Source: Nocardia miyunensis NBRC 108239
GTDB lineage: Bacteria > Actinomycetota > Actinomycetes > Mycobacteriales > Mycobacteriaceae
Direction: 5' to 3'
Length of the DNA: 64,000 bases
Assembly: GCF_001613065.1 (NCBI RefSeq)
Contig: NZ_BDBQ01000084.1
Coordinates: 17,726-81,725 of the forward strand
Part shown: piece by piece, positions 1-8,283 of the stretch
How positions within the stretch are numbered: position 1 is the first letter of the stretch
How the letters are laid out: each line of letters begins with the position of its first letter
The notes under the pieces: generated by a model
What the model saw: the letters and a program-made list of their open reading frames with translations, nothing else
The model's database searches: none
Told to the model about the DNA's origin: nothing
Translations under genes and position numbers: made by a program

Positions 1-36
1 CGCGCGATGACAACGGCCGGCGCACGATGAGATTGG

Positions 37-801
37 ATGACCTCGATGCCCGAATGGCGCTGGGACCCCGACGATTTCGCGGTGCTGTGGTACAGCGACG
101 CGAACGATCGCATCCCGGACCCGTTCAGCTACACCAGCACTCTGGCCACCAACAACGAGGTCGCCGCCCATCGCACCGCGGTCCGGGCCCGCTACGACGC
201 CGAAGAGACCGAGCAGATCGAGCTCGCCCTGCATACCCTGTCCACGTGCCAGTTGCGCATCGAAATCATCGGTCATTCAACGGCTCTCGGCAACGGCACA
301 CCGCGTGAATACCGAATCCTGGGGGCCCGCACCCCGCAGCACTCGGTCATGCTCACCCAGACCGCCGCCGACGGCATCGACAGCCCGATTCGCTGTCGGC
401 TGTTCCGCAGCGAACAACTACCCACCCGCGTGGCGACCGTCATCCCCGCCGCACCCGCGGGCAACACCAAACCCGAGATATTCCACACCACCGATCTCAG
501 CGCACAGCACGGGCACGGCGGCCACGGCCGCAGCCCGCGCGAACGCTTCGAACGACTCACCGCCCGGCTCGCGGGCAGCGGTGTCGCGGGCCTGCTCACC
601 GGCCCGCTCTACCAGCGCCCGAACCCCTGGTACACGATCGGCTGGTTCGAGGTCCCCGGCGACGGCCGCTACACCCAGCAGCAGTCCCGCGAACACATCA
701 CCATCCGCCCCGCCGGCGCCCAGGACCTCACCACCACCTTCACCACCTGGATAGACCAGTCCCTCAACCGCTTCCGCGAAGACGAACCCGATACCTGGTA
801 A
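37..801 (+). CDS. EspG-family T7SS chaperone (copy 1)
   Basis: Resembles the EspG family, cytosolic chaperones that bind PE/PPE-type substrates of type VII secretion systems. The N-terminus (W-x-W-x-P/D-D-F, then LWYSDANDRIP) is nearly identical to the paralogue at 3669-4430, and both end in an acidic E-D-E-x segment followed by W. Length of 254 residues is usual for EspG. The ATG at 37 is taken; an in-frame ATG at 46 matches the paralogue's N-terminus better and may be the true start. It precedes a lipoprotein, a small protein and a PPE-like protein, the expected client. Known for the family: chaperone role. Inferred: that the 2334 product is its client. Confidence 0.8.
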   Translation: MTSMPEWRWDPDDFAVLWYSDANDRIPDPFSYTSTLATNNEVAAHRTAVRARYDAEETEQIELALHTLSTCQLRIEIIGHSTALGNGTPREYRILGARTPQHSVMLTQTAADGIDSPIRCRLFRSEQLPTRVATVIPAAPAGNTKPEIFHTTDLSAQHGHGGHGRSPRERFERLTARLAGSGVAGLLTGPLYQRPNPWYTIGWFEVPGDGRYTQQQSREHITIRPAGAQDLTTTFTTWIDQSLNRFREDEPDTW

Positions 802-1215
802 AGAGCGAGACCCGATACCAGGCAACTATTTTCTCGGCCGACTGCGGCAGCGACCCCCACCGGATCAGCTGTGCGCCGACGGACAGCCTCTGCCGCGACG
901 CCGCCGCACACTCCGCGATCAGCTGTCCGCACGCTCGACCCGCTGCGTGGCCGCACCGGACGGGGACTTCAATCACCGGTAACCACGACTTGCCTTCTAC
1001 GGCAACGGCTCTGATCCCGCCCGGATCGGAGCCGTTACCATCCACGCCAGCGTCGCTGAAGCCGGGAATCGCCCTGGCACAAACCTTCCAGTATGGAATC
1101 CCCGGATTGCATGCTTCGTTCTGGAGCGGTACCGTGAGCGCGAGTTGAACGGGGACGGGAGCCGGAGTCACACCGGGATCTGGACAGCCCAAATGCCGGG
1201 TGGTGAAGGGACGAG
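802..1215 (+). other. Intergenic, no gene seen
   Basis: This 414-base stretch separates the first EspG gene from the lipoprotein. Open frames across it on the minus strand look like shadows without recognisable domains. A purine-rich ribosome-binding sequence (GAAGGGACGAG) abuts the downstream ATG at 1216. I see no hairpin or repeat worth naming. Confidence 0.5.
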
Positions 1216-1779
1216 ATGAGCAGTTGGGGGAATGCGGCCCGGGTGTGGGCTGTGATCGGCAGTGCGGCTCTGCTGGTGGCGGGGTGCGGGCCGAGCGGTT
1301 CACAACCGGCCAGCGAGAGGTCGAGTAGTTCGTCCGCCGCGATCGCGCCCGACGTGCCCACGGGATACGACCCGTGCACACAAATCCCGCAGAACGTATT
1401 GAACGACTTTCAGCTCCATTCGTCTATTCCGTCCGAGAACAGCGCGAACGGCACTAAATGGGAGGGCTGCCAGTGGGTCCGGTCGAACTGGTACGGGATT
1501 GCAATTCAGGTCACCAATGCGACCATTGATATGATCCGCGATCAGCATTATCAGGACACACAGGAATTCACGATAGGGAATCGCAGGGCGATCTCGAGCC
1601 GTCAAGCACCCGACCATCCCATGCAGCAGTGCACGGTCAATGTCGAGATAAAAGGCGGAACCCTCGAATTCTTCCTGACGAACCCTGCGGACGATTCCGT
1701 GGGGGGCAACAAAAATTCATGCGACATGGCGCGTGAAATAGCCAACCGAGTCGTCCCCCCTCTTCCATCATCCATTTGA
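1216..1779 (+). CDS. DUF3558-like lipoprotein
   Basis: A 187-residue secreted lipoprotein. The N-terminus has a hydrophobic stretch ending in a lipobox (L-V-A-G-C), so Cys21 or thereabouts should be lipidated and the protein held outside the membrane. After a Ser-rich linker comes Y-D-P-C-T-Q-I-P, the opening motif of the DUF3558 lipoprotein family of actinobacteria, with three further cysteines (in GCQW, QQCT and SCDM contexts) that may form disulfides. The function of the family is not established. It sits in an apparent operon with the small protein at 1825 and the PPE-like gene at 2334, which suggests a cell-envelope role tied to T7SS. Confidence 0.75.
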   Translation: MSSWGNAARVWAVIGSAALLVAGCGPSGSQPASERSSSSSAAIAPDVPTGYDPCTQIPQNVLNDFQLHSSIPSENSANGTKWEGCQWVRSNWYGIAIQVTNATIDMIRDQHYQDTQEFTIGNRRAISSRQAPDHPMQQCTVNVEIKGGTLEFFLTNPADDSVGGNKNSCDMAREIANRVVPPLPSSI

Positions 1780-1824
1780 ACATCAGAAATGCGATCGGAA
1801 ACTCATTTCACCGGGAGGGAACCC

Positions 1825-2325
1825 ATGGCAGACGATAACGCACCATCCGCATCACACCCGCTGGCAAATATGATCAGTGAAGCCGAAGCCGGGAACATCA
1901 GGGTGCGGATGGATCTCGAGCAGTTCGTCTATCTGGACCGCGATTGCCAGGCATTCCTCGACGTCATCGACCAGATCCGAACACTAGCTGACAGAATCTC
2001 CCGCCAGGAGCACTGGGGGCTGGGCGAAAGCTTTCACGAAGGCGACAGGGAACTGATATCCGGACAGAAAGTCGTCGAATGGTATCGGCAGAAATCCCGT
2101 AACGACAGCGATCCAATCGGCAACAATCTATACGCGATCATGACCACCCACAAGAAGATAGTGGAAGATATAAAGCAAACTTATCAGGAAATACGCAAAC
2201 AAATCACGGATCACGACTCCGAGCAGGCCGCGAAATACAACCAGCTCGTATCATCGCTGCCGCAGCAGAGCCCTGTTCGATCTAACACCTTCCACGCCAC
2301 ACATCTCCCCGCGAAGAATAAGTGA
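1825..2325 (+). CDS. Small T7SS-linked hypothetical protein
   Basis: A 166-residue, mostly helical, charged protein with no signal peptide or membrane segment. The ATG at 1825 follows a GGGAGGGA ribosome-binding sequence at good spacing and is preferred over the upstream ATG at 1789. No WXG motif is visible, but the heptad-rich helical make-up and the position directly before a PPE-like gene (8-bp gap) are those of a PE-like or ESX partner protein. The gene is visibly less GC-rich than most of the window. I do not recognise the family; a heterodimer with the 2334 product is inference from adjacency only. Confidence 0.65.
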   Translation: MADDNAPSASHPLANMISEAEAGNIRVRMDLEQFVYLDRDCQAFLDVIDQIRTLADRISRQEHWGLGESFHEGDRELISGQKVVEWYRQKSRNDSDPIGNNLYAIMTTHKKIVEDIKQTYQEIRKQITDHDSEQAAKYNQLVSSLPQQSPVRSNTFHATHLPAKNK

Positions 2326-2333
2326 GCTGACCA

Positions 2334-3506
2334 GTGACCGGTGATGCACCACTCGGCTACGAGTCACCCGGAAAGATCCCAGCAGGCGGCCCGACGAGCG
2401 CGAATTGGCGGGACGGCGAGCTATACGACGCATTCAACTCTCTGACGGTGGACGACGCGTACAGTATGGCTCGCAATCTCGAGACCGCGGCAAACCTGTG
2501 GCAGCAGGGCCTGAATACCTTCTCCCGCTCGATCGTCCGCTCTTTCTCCGAGGCTTGGGAGGGCGCATCGGCCGAGGCCGCCAAGACCACGATCCAGACC
2601 TACGTCACGGACGCGAACCAGCTGACCGGACCGATCGAGACCCTCGCCAACCACATCGTGTCCGCCGCGGAGGCGGTAGTGAATGCCAAGAAGGCGATGC
2701 CCCAGGGCATCCACATCGACGCAACCTCGTGGCTCTGGCCGCCGCACCGATTCAGCCTGGAGGATAAGCAGGGCGCCGACCGTCAGCAGGCGTGGGAGGC
2801 ATACCAGAACCTCTACGTGAAGCCGCTCAACAGGATCGACACCACCATCCCCATCCTGCCCAAGCCCACCGCCGCGAGCCATTCGCTGGATATCGCACCC
2901 GGTAAGAACGTCACCCCCGGCGTCGATATGAATCCCTTCACGGCCGTCGACAACACCACCACCAACAACAAGACCGAGAACGACTCACAGCAGAACAGCG
3001 CCAACAATCAGAACCAGTCCACCGATAAGGACTCCACCGTACCGGCGAACACCAATTCCGGTGCTGGCACCAATTCCGGCACCGGCACTGGTAATCCGGC
3101 CGACTCCACTGCATCCACTCATCCGACCGGACTCGAGTCGGCGGCGTCGACCGAGCCGAGCAGTTACAGCAGTGGCACCGGTGGCGCCGGTGGTTTCGGT
3201 GGCGGCAGCGAACCGGGCAAGACATCGGGCGGCACTGGTCAGGGCGTCCCTTCCACCGGAACGAAAAGCGCCGCGCGGAATACAGCCCCGGCGGCATATC
3301 GCACCGATACCGGCACATCCGGCCTGGCGAGCATGGGCGGTATGACTGGCGGCCATGGCAAGGGCGAGGACCGCGAGCACAAAACCGCCGATTACTTGGT
3401 CAATGCCGACCACCTCGAAGAGTGGATCGGTGAACTACGGGTGAACCTCCCCGGTGGCGTCATCGGCGCCGATCCCGAATACAACGACGAACCGCACCAC
3501 CAGTAA
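2334..3506 (+). CDS. PPE-like T7SS substrate with Gly/Ser/Thr-rich tail
   Basis: A 390-residue protein starting at GTG. Residues about 30-180 form a helical PPE/WXG-like domain with the turn motif W-E-G near residue 75, followed by a helix typical of such substrates. From about residue 210 the sequence becomes low-complexity (Asn/Thr/Ser, then Gly-rich), and it ends in a short charged segment (ADHLEEWIGELRVNLPGGVIGADPE) of the kind seen at the C-terminus of Nocardia PPE-domain proteins. It is flanked by two EspG paralogues, which are chaperones for this class. Known of the family: secretion as a folded helical pair. Inferred: partner is the 1825 product. Confidence 0.75.
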   Translation: MTGDAPLGYESPGKIPAGGPTSANWRDGELYDAFNSLTVDDAYSMARNLETAANLWQQGLNTFSRSIVRSFSEAWEGASAEAAKTTIQTYVTDANQLTGPIETLANHIVSAAEAVVNAKKAMPQGIHIDATSWLWPPHRFSLEDKQGADRQQAWEAYQNLYVKPLNRIDTTIPILPKPTAASHSLDIAPGKNVTPGVDMNPFTAVDNTTTNNKTENDSQQNSANNQNQSTDKDSTVPANTNSGAGTNSGTGTGNPADSTASTHPTGLESAASTEPSSYSSGTGGAGGFGGGSEPGKTSGGTGQGVPSTGTKSAARNTAPAAYRTDTGTSGLASMGGMTGGHGKGEDREHKTADYLVNADHLEEWIGELRVNLPGGVIGADPEYNDEPHHQ

Positions 3507-3668
3507 CCACACAACCGTACCGAATACCGTTACGGCACAAACCGATTCACCGGAGGCTGGCAGCCGACATCCGCCAGTCTCCGGTTCGTGCGCAAAGCGG
3601 TTGCGAATAAACGGAATCCGCGGCCGATACGCCGACGCATAGACAGAACAACTTGATGGGAACGCTGA

Positions 3669-4430
3669 ATGGCTGAGTGGGCATGGAGCCCCGAGGATTT
3701 CGCCAGTCTGTGGTACAGCGACGCGAACGATCGCATCCCGAACATCCTGCGCTACACGCCCCACCTCCCCTACTGGGACGAGTTCAACGCGAATAAAGCA
3801 GCAGTACGCCAACAGTACGACGAGGGCGAGCTCGAGCGGATCCAACTAGCGATAGACACTCTGACCAATTCGGATATGCGGATCTCGATCCTCGGTAGCA
3901 CAACGAAATACCCGGGTAGCTGCGGCATCCAGTACGAATATCGCATCATCGGCGCCCGGAACATCTACCACGCGGCAATCCTGCGCCAGTTCACCCGGGG
4001 AAAGGTGGAGGGTAAAATTCAGCTGCGCCTGTGCCGCCCGGAAAACCTTCCGGCCCGGTTGGTCGCCACCATCCCCGCGCGAAAGGCCGGTACCCAACCG
4101 CCGATCATGGTGCACCGCGCCGACATTCGCGATGCTCGACCGACGAACCGCGGCAACAGCCCCGCCGAACGATACCGGCGAATGCTCGCCGGTCAGGGTG
4201 ACGGCAGCGGCTGGGCCCGCCTCCAGGTAGGCTCTTTCAACGCCAGCCCCCAACCGACGAATACCGTTCAGTGGTACGACCTGTCGGACGGCCGCTACCT
4301 GAAACTACTGCAAGACGAGCACATCAACGTCCGCCCCGCCACACCCCAGGACCTGACCAGCCGGTTCAGCGCCTGGATCGAGCGCGCCATGCAACGGATG
4401 CACGAGGACGAGTTCAAGGAAGGCTGGTAA
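3669..4430 (+). CDS. EspG-family T7SS chaperone (copy 2)
   Basis: A 253-residue paralogue of the 37-801 product. The two share the LWYSDANDRIP block, the E-Y-R-I-x-G-A-R block near residue 100, the central A-T-I-P-A stretch and the C-terminal acidic tail. The start at ATG 3669 gives MAEWAWSPEDF, aligned with copy 1. It directly follows the PPE-like gene and converges on a broken membrane-protein gene. Two chaperones around one PPE-like gene could mean two clients or redundancy. Function is assigned from the family; specificity cannot be told from sequence. Confidence 0.8.
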   Translation: MAEWAWSPEDFASLWYSDANDRIPNILRYTPHLPYWDEFNANKAAVRQQYDEGELERIQLAIDTLTNSDMRISILGSTTKYPGSCGIQYEYRIIGARNIYHAAILRQFTRGKVEGKIQLRLCRPENLPARLVATIPARKAGTQPPIMVHRADIRDARPTNRGNSPAERYRRMLAGQGDGSGWARLQVGSFNASPQPTNTVQWYDLSDGRYLKLLQDEHINVRPATPQDLTSRFSAWIERAMQRMHEDEFKEGW

Positions 4431-4436
4431 CTCAGT

Positions 4437-4956
4437 TCAGCCTCCGCCGCGGATCGGCAGTGCGATCGCGATGACCAGGTCGGCCAGAACCCGACAGCAC
4501 CGAGCGCGCTCAGGCCCCAGACGAACCCGGCAGGCGTGGTCTGACCTCCGCCCATCGAAATGAGCGCGTTGATGGTGTGTCCGAGCCAGGCAGCTACCAG
4601 GGCAAGCCCATCGACAAGTATCAGAAACAGATTGAAGATCATGGCCAGCGTGAAACCAACGGACATCCATCCACAGCGCCGGGCATTCCCACTGGCACGC
4701 AGGTTGTAGGCAATCAGCAGTACGAGCACCAAACGCACCCCTGCAAGGCGCCCGGCCAGGTCGGTACACCGCCCGAAGGATTGTATTTTCGTTCCAGCAG
4801 CAATCCGACCGCGGCGAAGGTACCGGCCACCGTCGGCACCACGGTGACAACCGGTACGCCGAGCTTCCCTTCACGGTCTTCTTTCCTGTCGAGGTGACCG
4901 TCGACACGATCCGTGACCAGCTCGGCCACGATCCAACCCACCGATTCTCCAAGCAT
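4437..4956 (-). pseudogene. Membrane protein gene with two frameshifts
   Basis: Read in three successive minus-strand frames, this stretch gives one coherent integral membrane protein of about 172 residues: MLGESVGWIVAELVTDRVDG... in the first frame to about 4741, then RLVLVLLIAYNLRA... to about 4477, then VLADLVIAIALPIRGGG and stop at 4437. Adding one G to the G-run at 4738-4741 and one to the GGG near 4477 restores a single frame with about four hydrophobic helices. The start at 4956 has a GGGGGAG ribosome-binding sequence about 10 nt upstream, which supports a real gene. Family not recognised. It is either a recent pseudogene or two base-call errors. Confidence 0.6.
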
Positions 4957-5264
4957 TACGCCGTATCTCCCCCAAATTTACTTGCTATCGTCCGCCGCGC
5001 GTGGCCGACGACGCTTCGAGCCGCGAGTAATCCGCGATGCAATGATTGCTAAGACTATGTCTCACATGGATGCCCGGCGTATCGGTCGGTAGGTTGCCGG
5101 GCCGTCGCTACAGCCCGCATGCCTACTCGGACGCATGGAAACCTTCTTCGGTTCCCTCGATTTCCGATGTTGCACAGGGTGTTTCCGATCACCGCGGCTT
5201 GGTGCTCGGCATCCCGTCGCCGACGCTATCATCGAGCGAAGTAGCCGAGGGTGTGGGAGTTCCG
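4957..5264 (+). other. Divergent intergenic region
   Basis: This 308-base region lies between the minus-strand broken membrane gene and the plus-strand YbaB-like gene, so it should hold promoters for both. The open frame upstream of 5265 lacks a ribosome-binding site and has shadow-like composition. I see no clear operator or hairpin. Confidence 0.4.
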
Positions 5265-6098
5265 ATGGGTGAAGAAGCCGACTTCGAGGCGATCGATTTC
5301 GATGCGATCCTCGCCGATATCGATCGGAAGGAAGCCGATCTGAAGGCTGCTCAACGGCAGCTCGCAACTCTCAGCGCGAAGGCTCGGTCCACGGACGGCC
5401 TGGTCGAAGTGACTGTGAGTCCCACGGGTGCGATCACCGGAGTGACACTGGCGCCCGAGACATTCCGTCGCAGTACTCCGCAGTACCTCGGCAGATCGGT
5501 GGTCGAGGCGGCTCAGCAGGCGACTCGCCAGGTCCGGCAGAGTGCGAAGTCGGCCGCGGCGCCGCTCGCGGAGATCGGCCGGGAGCTGAGCGAGGCCGTC
5601 GATGAACCACGAGTCACGCACTCCGCCAACGCGTCTGCGCGGCTCGGCCAGTCCGGCGTCGAAGCCGCGTCGACCGATCGCACCGCCCGAGTCGGCGTCG
5701 ATGCCCTGGGAATCGTTGCGGTCGTGCATATCTCCCCCGATGCCTACCGCGGCGGCACGGTCGGAAAACTCGCAGGGGCGATCACCGAGGCCGCCGAACG
5801 CGCGGCGCGCCAGATGTACGAAACCCGTATCGGCGCAGTGGAATCGGAAGTCGACCTGGCCGATATTCCGAACATGGACGAGTTCTTTCCCCTCCACGAG
5901 GTGGCGGACCAGCAGAGCCCTCCGGCACCGGCCACATCTCCGCAACCGCCCGCGCCTGGCCCGGCACCGGTTCCCCCTCCCCCGGTGAACCGGGTCGTTC
6001 CCGGCACCCGCAAACCCAACCGCGACCAGATCGTCGGACCGTCCGACTGGGACGAAGACGACGGCTACGGGCAGCCTCGGCAGTCGTGGTTGGTGTGA
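5265..6098 (+). CDS. Tandem YbaB/EbfC-like protein with SWLV tail
   Basis: A 277-residue protein. Residues about 5-100 look like a YbaB/EbfC domain: a leading coiled-coil helix (acidic start, then DIDRKEADLKAAQRQLATL), a beta segment (VEVTVSPTGAITGVTL) and a long helix. A second, diverged copy of the beta-helix half follows (VGVDALGIVAVVHISPDAY... then an Ala/Arg-rich helix), so the domain is duplicated. The C-terminus is Pro-rich and ends in an acidic stretch and SWLV, as does the protein at 8284-8811. ATG 5265 is preferred for its GTGGGAG upstream. YbaB proteins bind DNA, but in actinobacteria many sit beside ESX genes; which applies here is open. Confidence 0.65.
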   Translation: MGEEADFEAIDFDAILADIDRKEADLKAAQRQLATLSAKARSTDGLVEVTVSPTGAITGVTLAPETFRRSTPQYLGRSVVEAAQQATRQVRQSAKSAAAPLAEIGRELSEAVDEPRVTHSANASARLGQSGVEAASTDRTARVGVDALGIVAVVHISPDAYRGGTVGKLAGAITEAAERAARQMYETRIGAVESEVDLADIPNMDEFFPLHEVADQQSPPAPATSPQPPAPGPAPVPPPPVNRVVPGTRKPNRDQIVGPSDWDEDDGYGQPRQSWLV

Positions 6099-6148
6099 TC
6101 CCCCGCAAGCCTATGGCGTCAAACCGGCGGTACGTGTCGGTCTGACAG

Positions 6149-6766
6149 TCACCGCGAGAATGGGTAGAGCACGACAATCAACAAGGACCAGCCGATAACG
6201 GCATAGAGCCCACGCTTCGTCTCCTCCTCGAAGGTAGCAAGCATCAACAGTCTGCTCACCCGGTTATCGTGTACCGAGAATTCGGCCGGTGCGCCCCGTC
6301 GCGGGATCGATACGGTGAATCCTGCACAATCGTTACTCGCGTATCGCGCCGTATGCTTTCCGAATTCCTCTCTGATCATCGCGAGACGACGGGGCTTCCC
6401 GGATCGACGAGTGATCCCTTTACCCTTCTTTCGAATATACTCACGATTGAGCGTTCCAGAACCGATCTGCTCGAATTCGGCAGTAAGCAGTCCATTCGGG
6501 AATCCACCATCGAACAATACGGCCCCGATCTTCCGATCTGTGGCATCGAACGCTGTCCGATTAGGCCCGATGTAACCGATCGTGTGCTCGAATTTCGAGC
6601 CTATAGAGATACGAAGGTAATTCTTCGCAATCTTTTTTCCATGCTCGTCACGATTCTTTCGTTCCATTCGGGCAACCGGCTCCCGCACGCCGGGAACGAA
6701 GATGTCACAGCGGCGTCTACCGAGAAACCTGGACTTGACGCTGAATTCCGTTGCGCTCTCGAACAT
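6149..6766 (-). CDS. Hypothetical protein with C-terminal membrane anchor
   Basis: A 205-residue protein, basic and rich in Lys/Arg, with one hydrophobic segment at the extreme C-terminus (YAVIGWSLLIVVLYPF) and no signal peptide, so it is probably tail-anchored. It starts 17 bp after the stop of the large WXG gene at 6784 and is very likely cotranscribed with it. Base composition is strikingly AT-rich (one sampled 60-base line is about 47% GC). I do not recognise a family. A gene directly downstream of a WXG effector-type gene is where an immunity or accessory protein is often found; that role is only a suggestion. Confidence 0.6.
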   Translation of the reverse strand: MFESATEFSVKSRFLGRRRCDIFVPGVREPVARMERKNRDEHGKKIAKNYLRISIGSKFEHTIGYIGPNRTAFDATDRKIGAVLFDGGFPNGLLTAEFEQIGSGTLNREYIRKKGKGITRRSGKPRRLAMIREEFGKHTARYASNDCAGFTVSIPRRGAPAEFSVHDNRVSRLLMLATFEEETKRGLYAVIGWSLLIVVLYPFSR

Positions 6767-6783
6767 CCGATTCCCCGTCGATC

Positions 6784-8148
6784 TCAGAGCGCCGCAAGGT
6801 AGCCGGTGCGGTTGACGCCATCCTTGGCTGCCCAGCCGCTCTGCTTCTCGAAGTCGAAACCGTGCTGCTCGACATCCTGAATCAGGCTACCGACGCTCTG
6901 GTTCCCCGAGAAATCCGGATGCTGCATCTTCTCGATCACCGACTTCATCTCTTCCACCGTCTCTTTGATCGTGTTGTAGTAGTTATCGATCTGCTCGATA
7001 ACGTTTACCACCATTCTGACATCCTTATAGAGCTGCACTGCCCGCGCGGCAGTGAAGACACCGGCGACGATATCCGCAAGCGGATCTTCCGGACCGCCAC
7101 CGATTACCTCTATAGCTCCGTCGACCGCAGCAGTCTTCTCGGCATCCAAGGCCAATTGTTTTATTTCCTTGTCCAGCGCCTGACTTGCATAAGAGACGAC
7201 CAACTGCACGATGGAGAGAATGATCGTGTGTCCTTTTTTGTATTCGCCCGCGATGACCTTGGCTCGGTCTCCGATTCCACCGATTCCGTTCGTCCAGCGG
7301 AACATGTACGAATCGAATGCACTAGCCGTATCACCCTGCCATTCGCTGCCGAGTTTCCAGGATCCCTTGCGGAGAGTTCCGGCCACCGTATAACATGCGT
7401 CACCGAGTGTGTCATATGCATCATGCAGATAGATCAGGCGATCCCAATCACCGAGCAACGGTTTGAAAATCAAATCGATAAAGCTGTGTCCAGTGACGAA
7501 TTTGAACACCTTGTCAGCAATCCATATGGAATTACCTTCACCTGTTACCTGCTTTTTCAGAACCTCTCTCGCCTGAGTAATACCAGTGCCTTTGACACCT
7601 TCCCACTTATTATCCAGGCCTTTTTCCTTGAGATTATCCTTCAAATTATCGAGAACTGAAGGCTTACTCTTGTCCTTGGCACCGGGGATAAACCCCGCAG
7701 CAACGCCCGTGAGCAGCGACGACTTCGTACTGCTGGTCTCCGACGGCTCCTTCAGCTCCACCGCTTCATCATTGAAGTTCAACTGCTCACCCGCAGGCGT
7801 GCCCAAAGTCGAGATATCAGGAACACCGGAGACCATGTCCGGAAACGCCTGCTTCAGCGCGGCGGCATTCTTCTCGTCCTCGGTCCGCAATTCCCGGTCG
7901 ACGGTGCTGACCTTGTCCTTGATGGTCCCCATACCGGTCTGACACTGCTTCAGCAGATCGCCGGTTTGCTCGGCCACCCCCTTGACGGTCGGCTTCAGCA
8001 ACGTCAACAGCCCATCCAGCCCGTCCACGTCCGAACACTGCTTCCCGGTCCAGGCCACCATCGGCCCGAAATGCTCCCCCTGCTTGGCAACCAAGCCGCA
8101 GAATCCCGAGAAGTCCTCGCTGGGTGGCACTTTCACATCAGTGGCCAC
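6784..8148 (-). CDS. Large WXG-domain T7SS-associated protein
   Basis: A 454-residue protein. Residues 1-95 form a helical ESX-like N-terminal region. A WXG100-like module lies at about 235-330, with the turn W-Q-G at 270-272 flanked by long helices (YDTLGDACYTVAGTLRKG before, SYMFRW after). The C-terminal third is helical with an Ala/Val-rich stretch that could touch membrane, then a charged coiled coil (TIKETVEEMKSVIEKMQ). Start ATG 8148. Two ESX-like modules in one chain recall T7SS effectors of the LXG/WXG type. Parts of the gene fall to about 40% GC, unlike its surroundings. Catalytic function is not recognisable. Confidence 0.65.
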   Translation of the reverse strand: MATDVKVPPSEDFSGFCGLVAKQGEHFGPMVAWTGKQCSDVDGLDGLLTLLKPTVKGVAEQTGDLLKQCQTGMGTIKDKVSTVDRELRTEDEKNAAALKQAFPDMVSGVPDISTLGTPAGEQLNFNDEAVELKEPSETSSTKSSLLTGVAAGFIPGAKDKSKPSVLDNLKDNLKEKGLDNKWEGVKGTGITQAREVLKKQVTGEGNSIWIADKVFKFVTGHSFIDLIFKPLLGDWDRLIYLHDAYDTLGDACYTVAGTLRKGSWKLGSEWQGDTASAFDSYMFRWTNGIGGIGDRAKVIAGEYKKGHTIILSIVQLVVSYASQALDKEIKQLALDAEKTAAVDGAIEVIGGGPEDPLADIVAGVFTAARAVQLYKDVRMVVNVIEQIDNYYNTIKETVEEMKSVIEKMQHPDFSGNQSVGSLIQDVEQHGFDFEKQSGWAAKDGVNRTGYLAAL

Positions 8149-8283
8149 GCGACCCCCTTCAATTATCGCTCGAACTCACTCACGTTACCCCACCGCACAC
8201 CACCTTCGAAGGGCCAGTTCACCTGGTACCGAACATGTTTCGCGGAAGAATGGCGTAATACTCCGGGCATTTGTCCGGATTCT

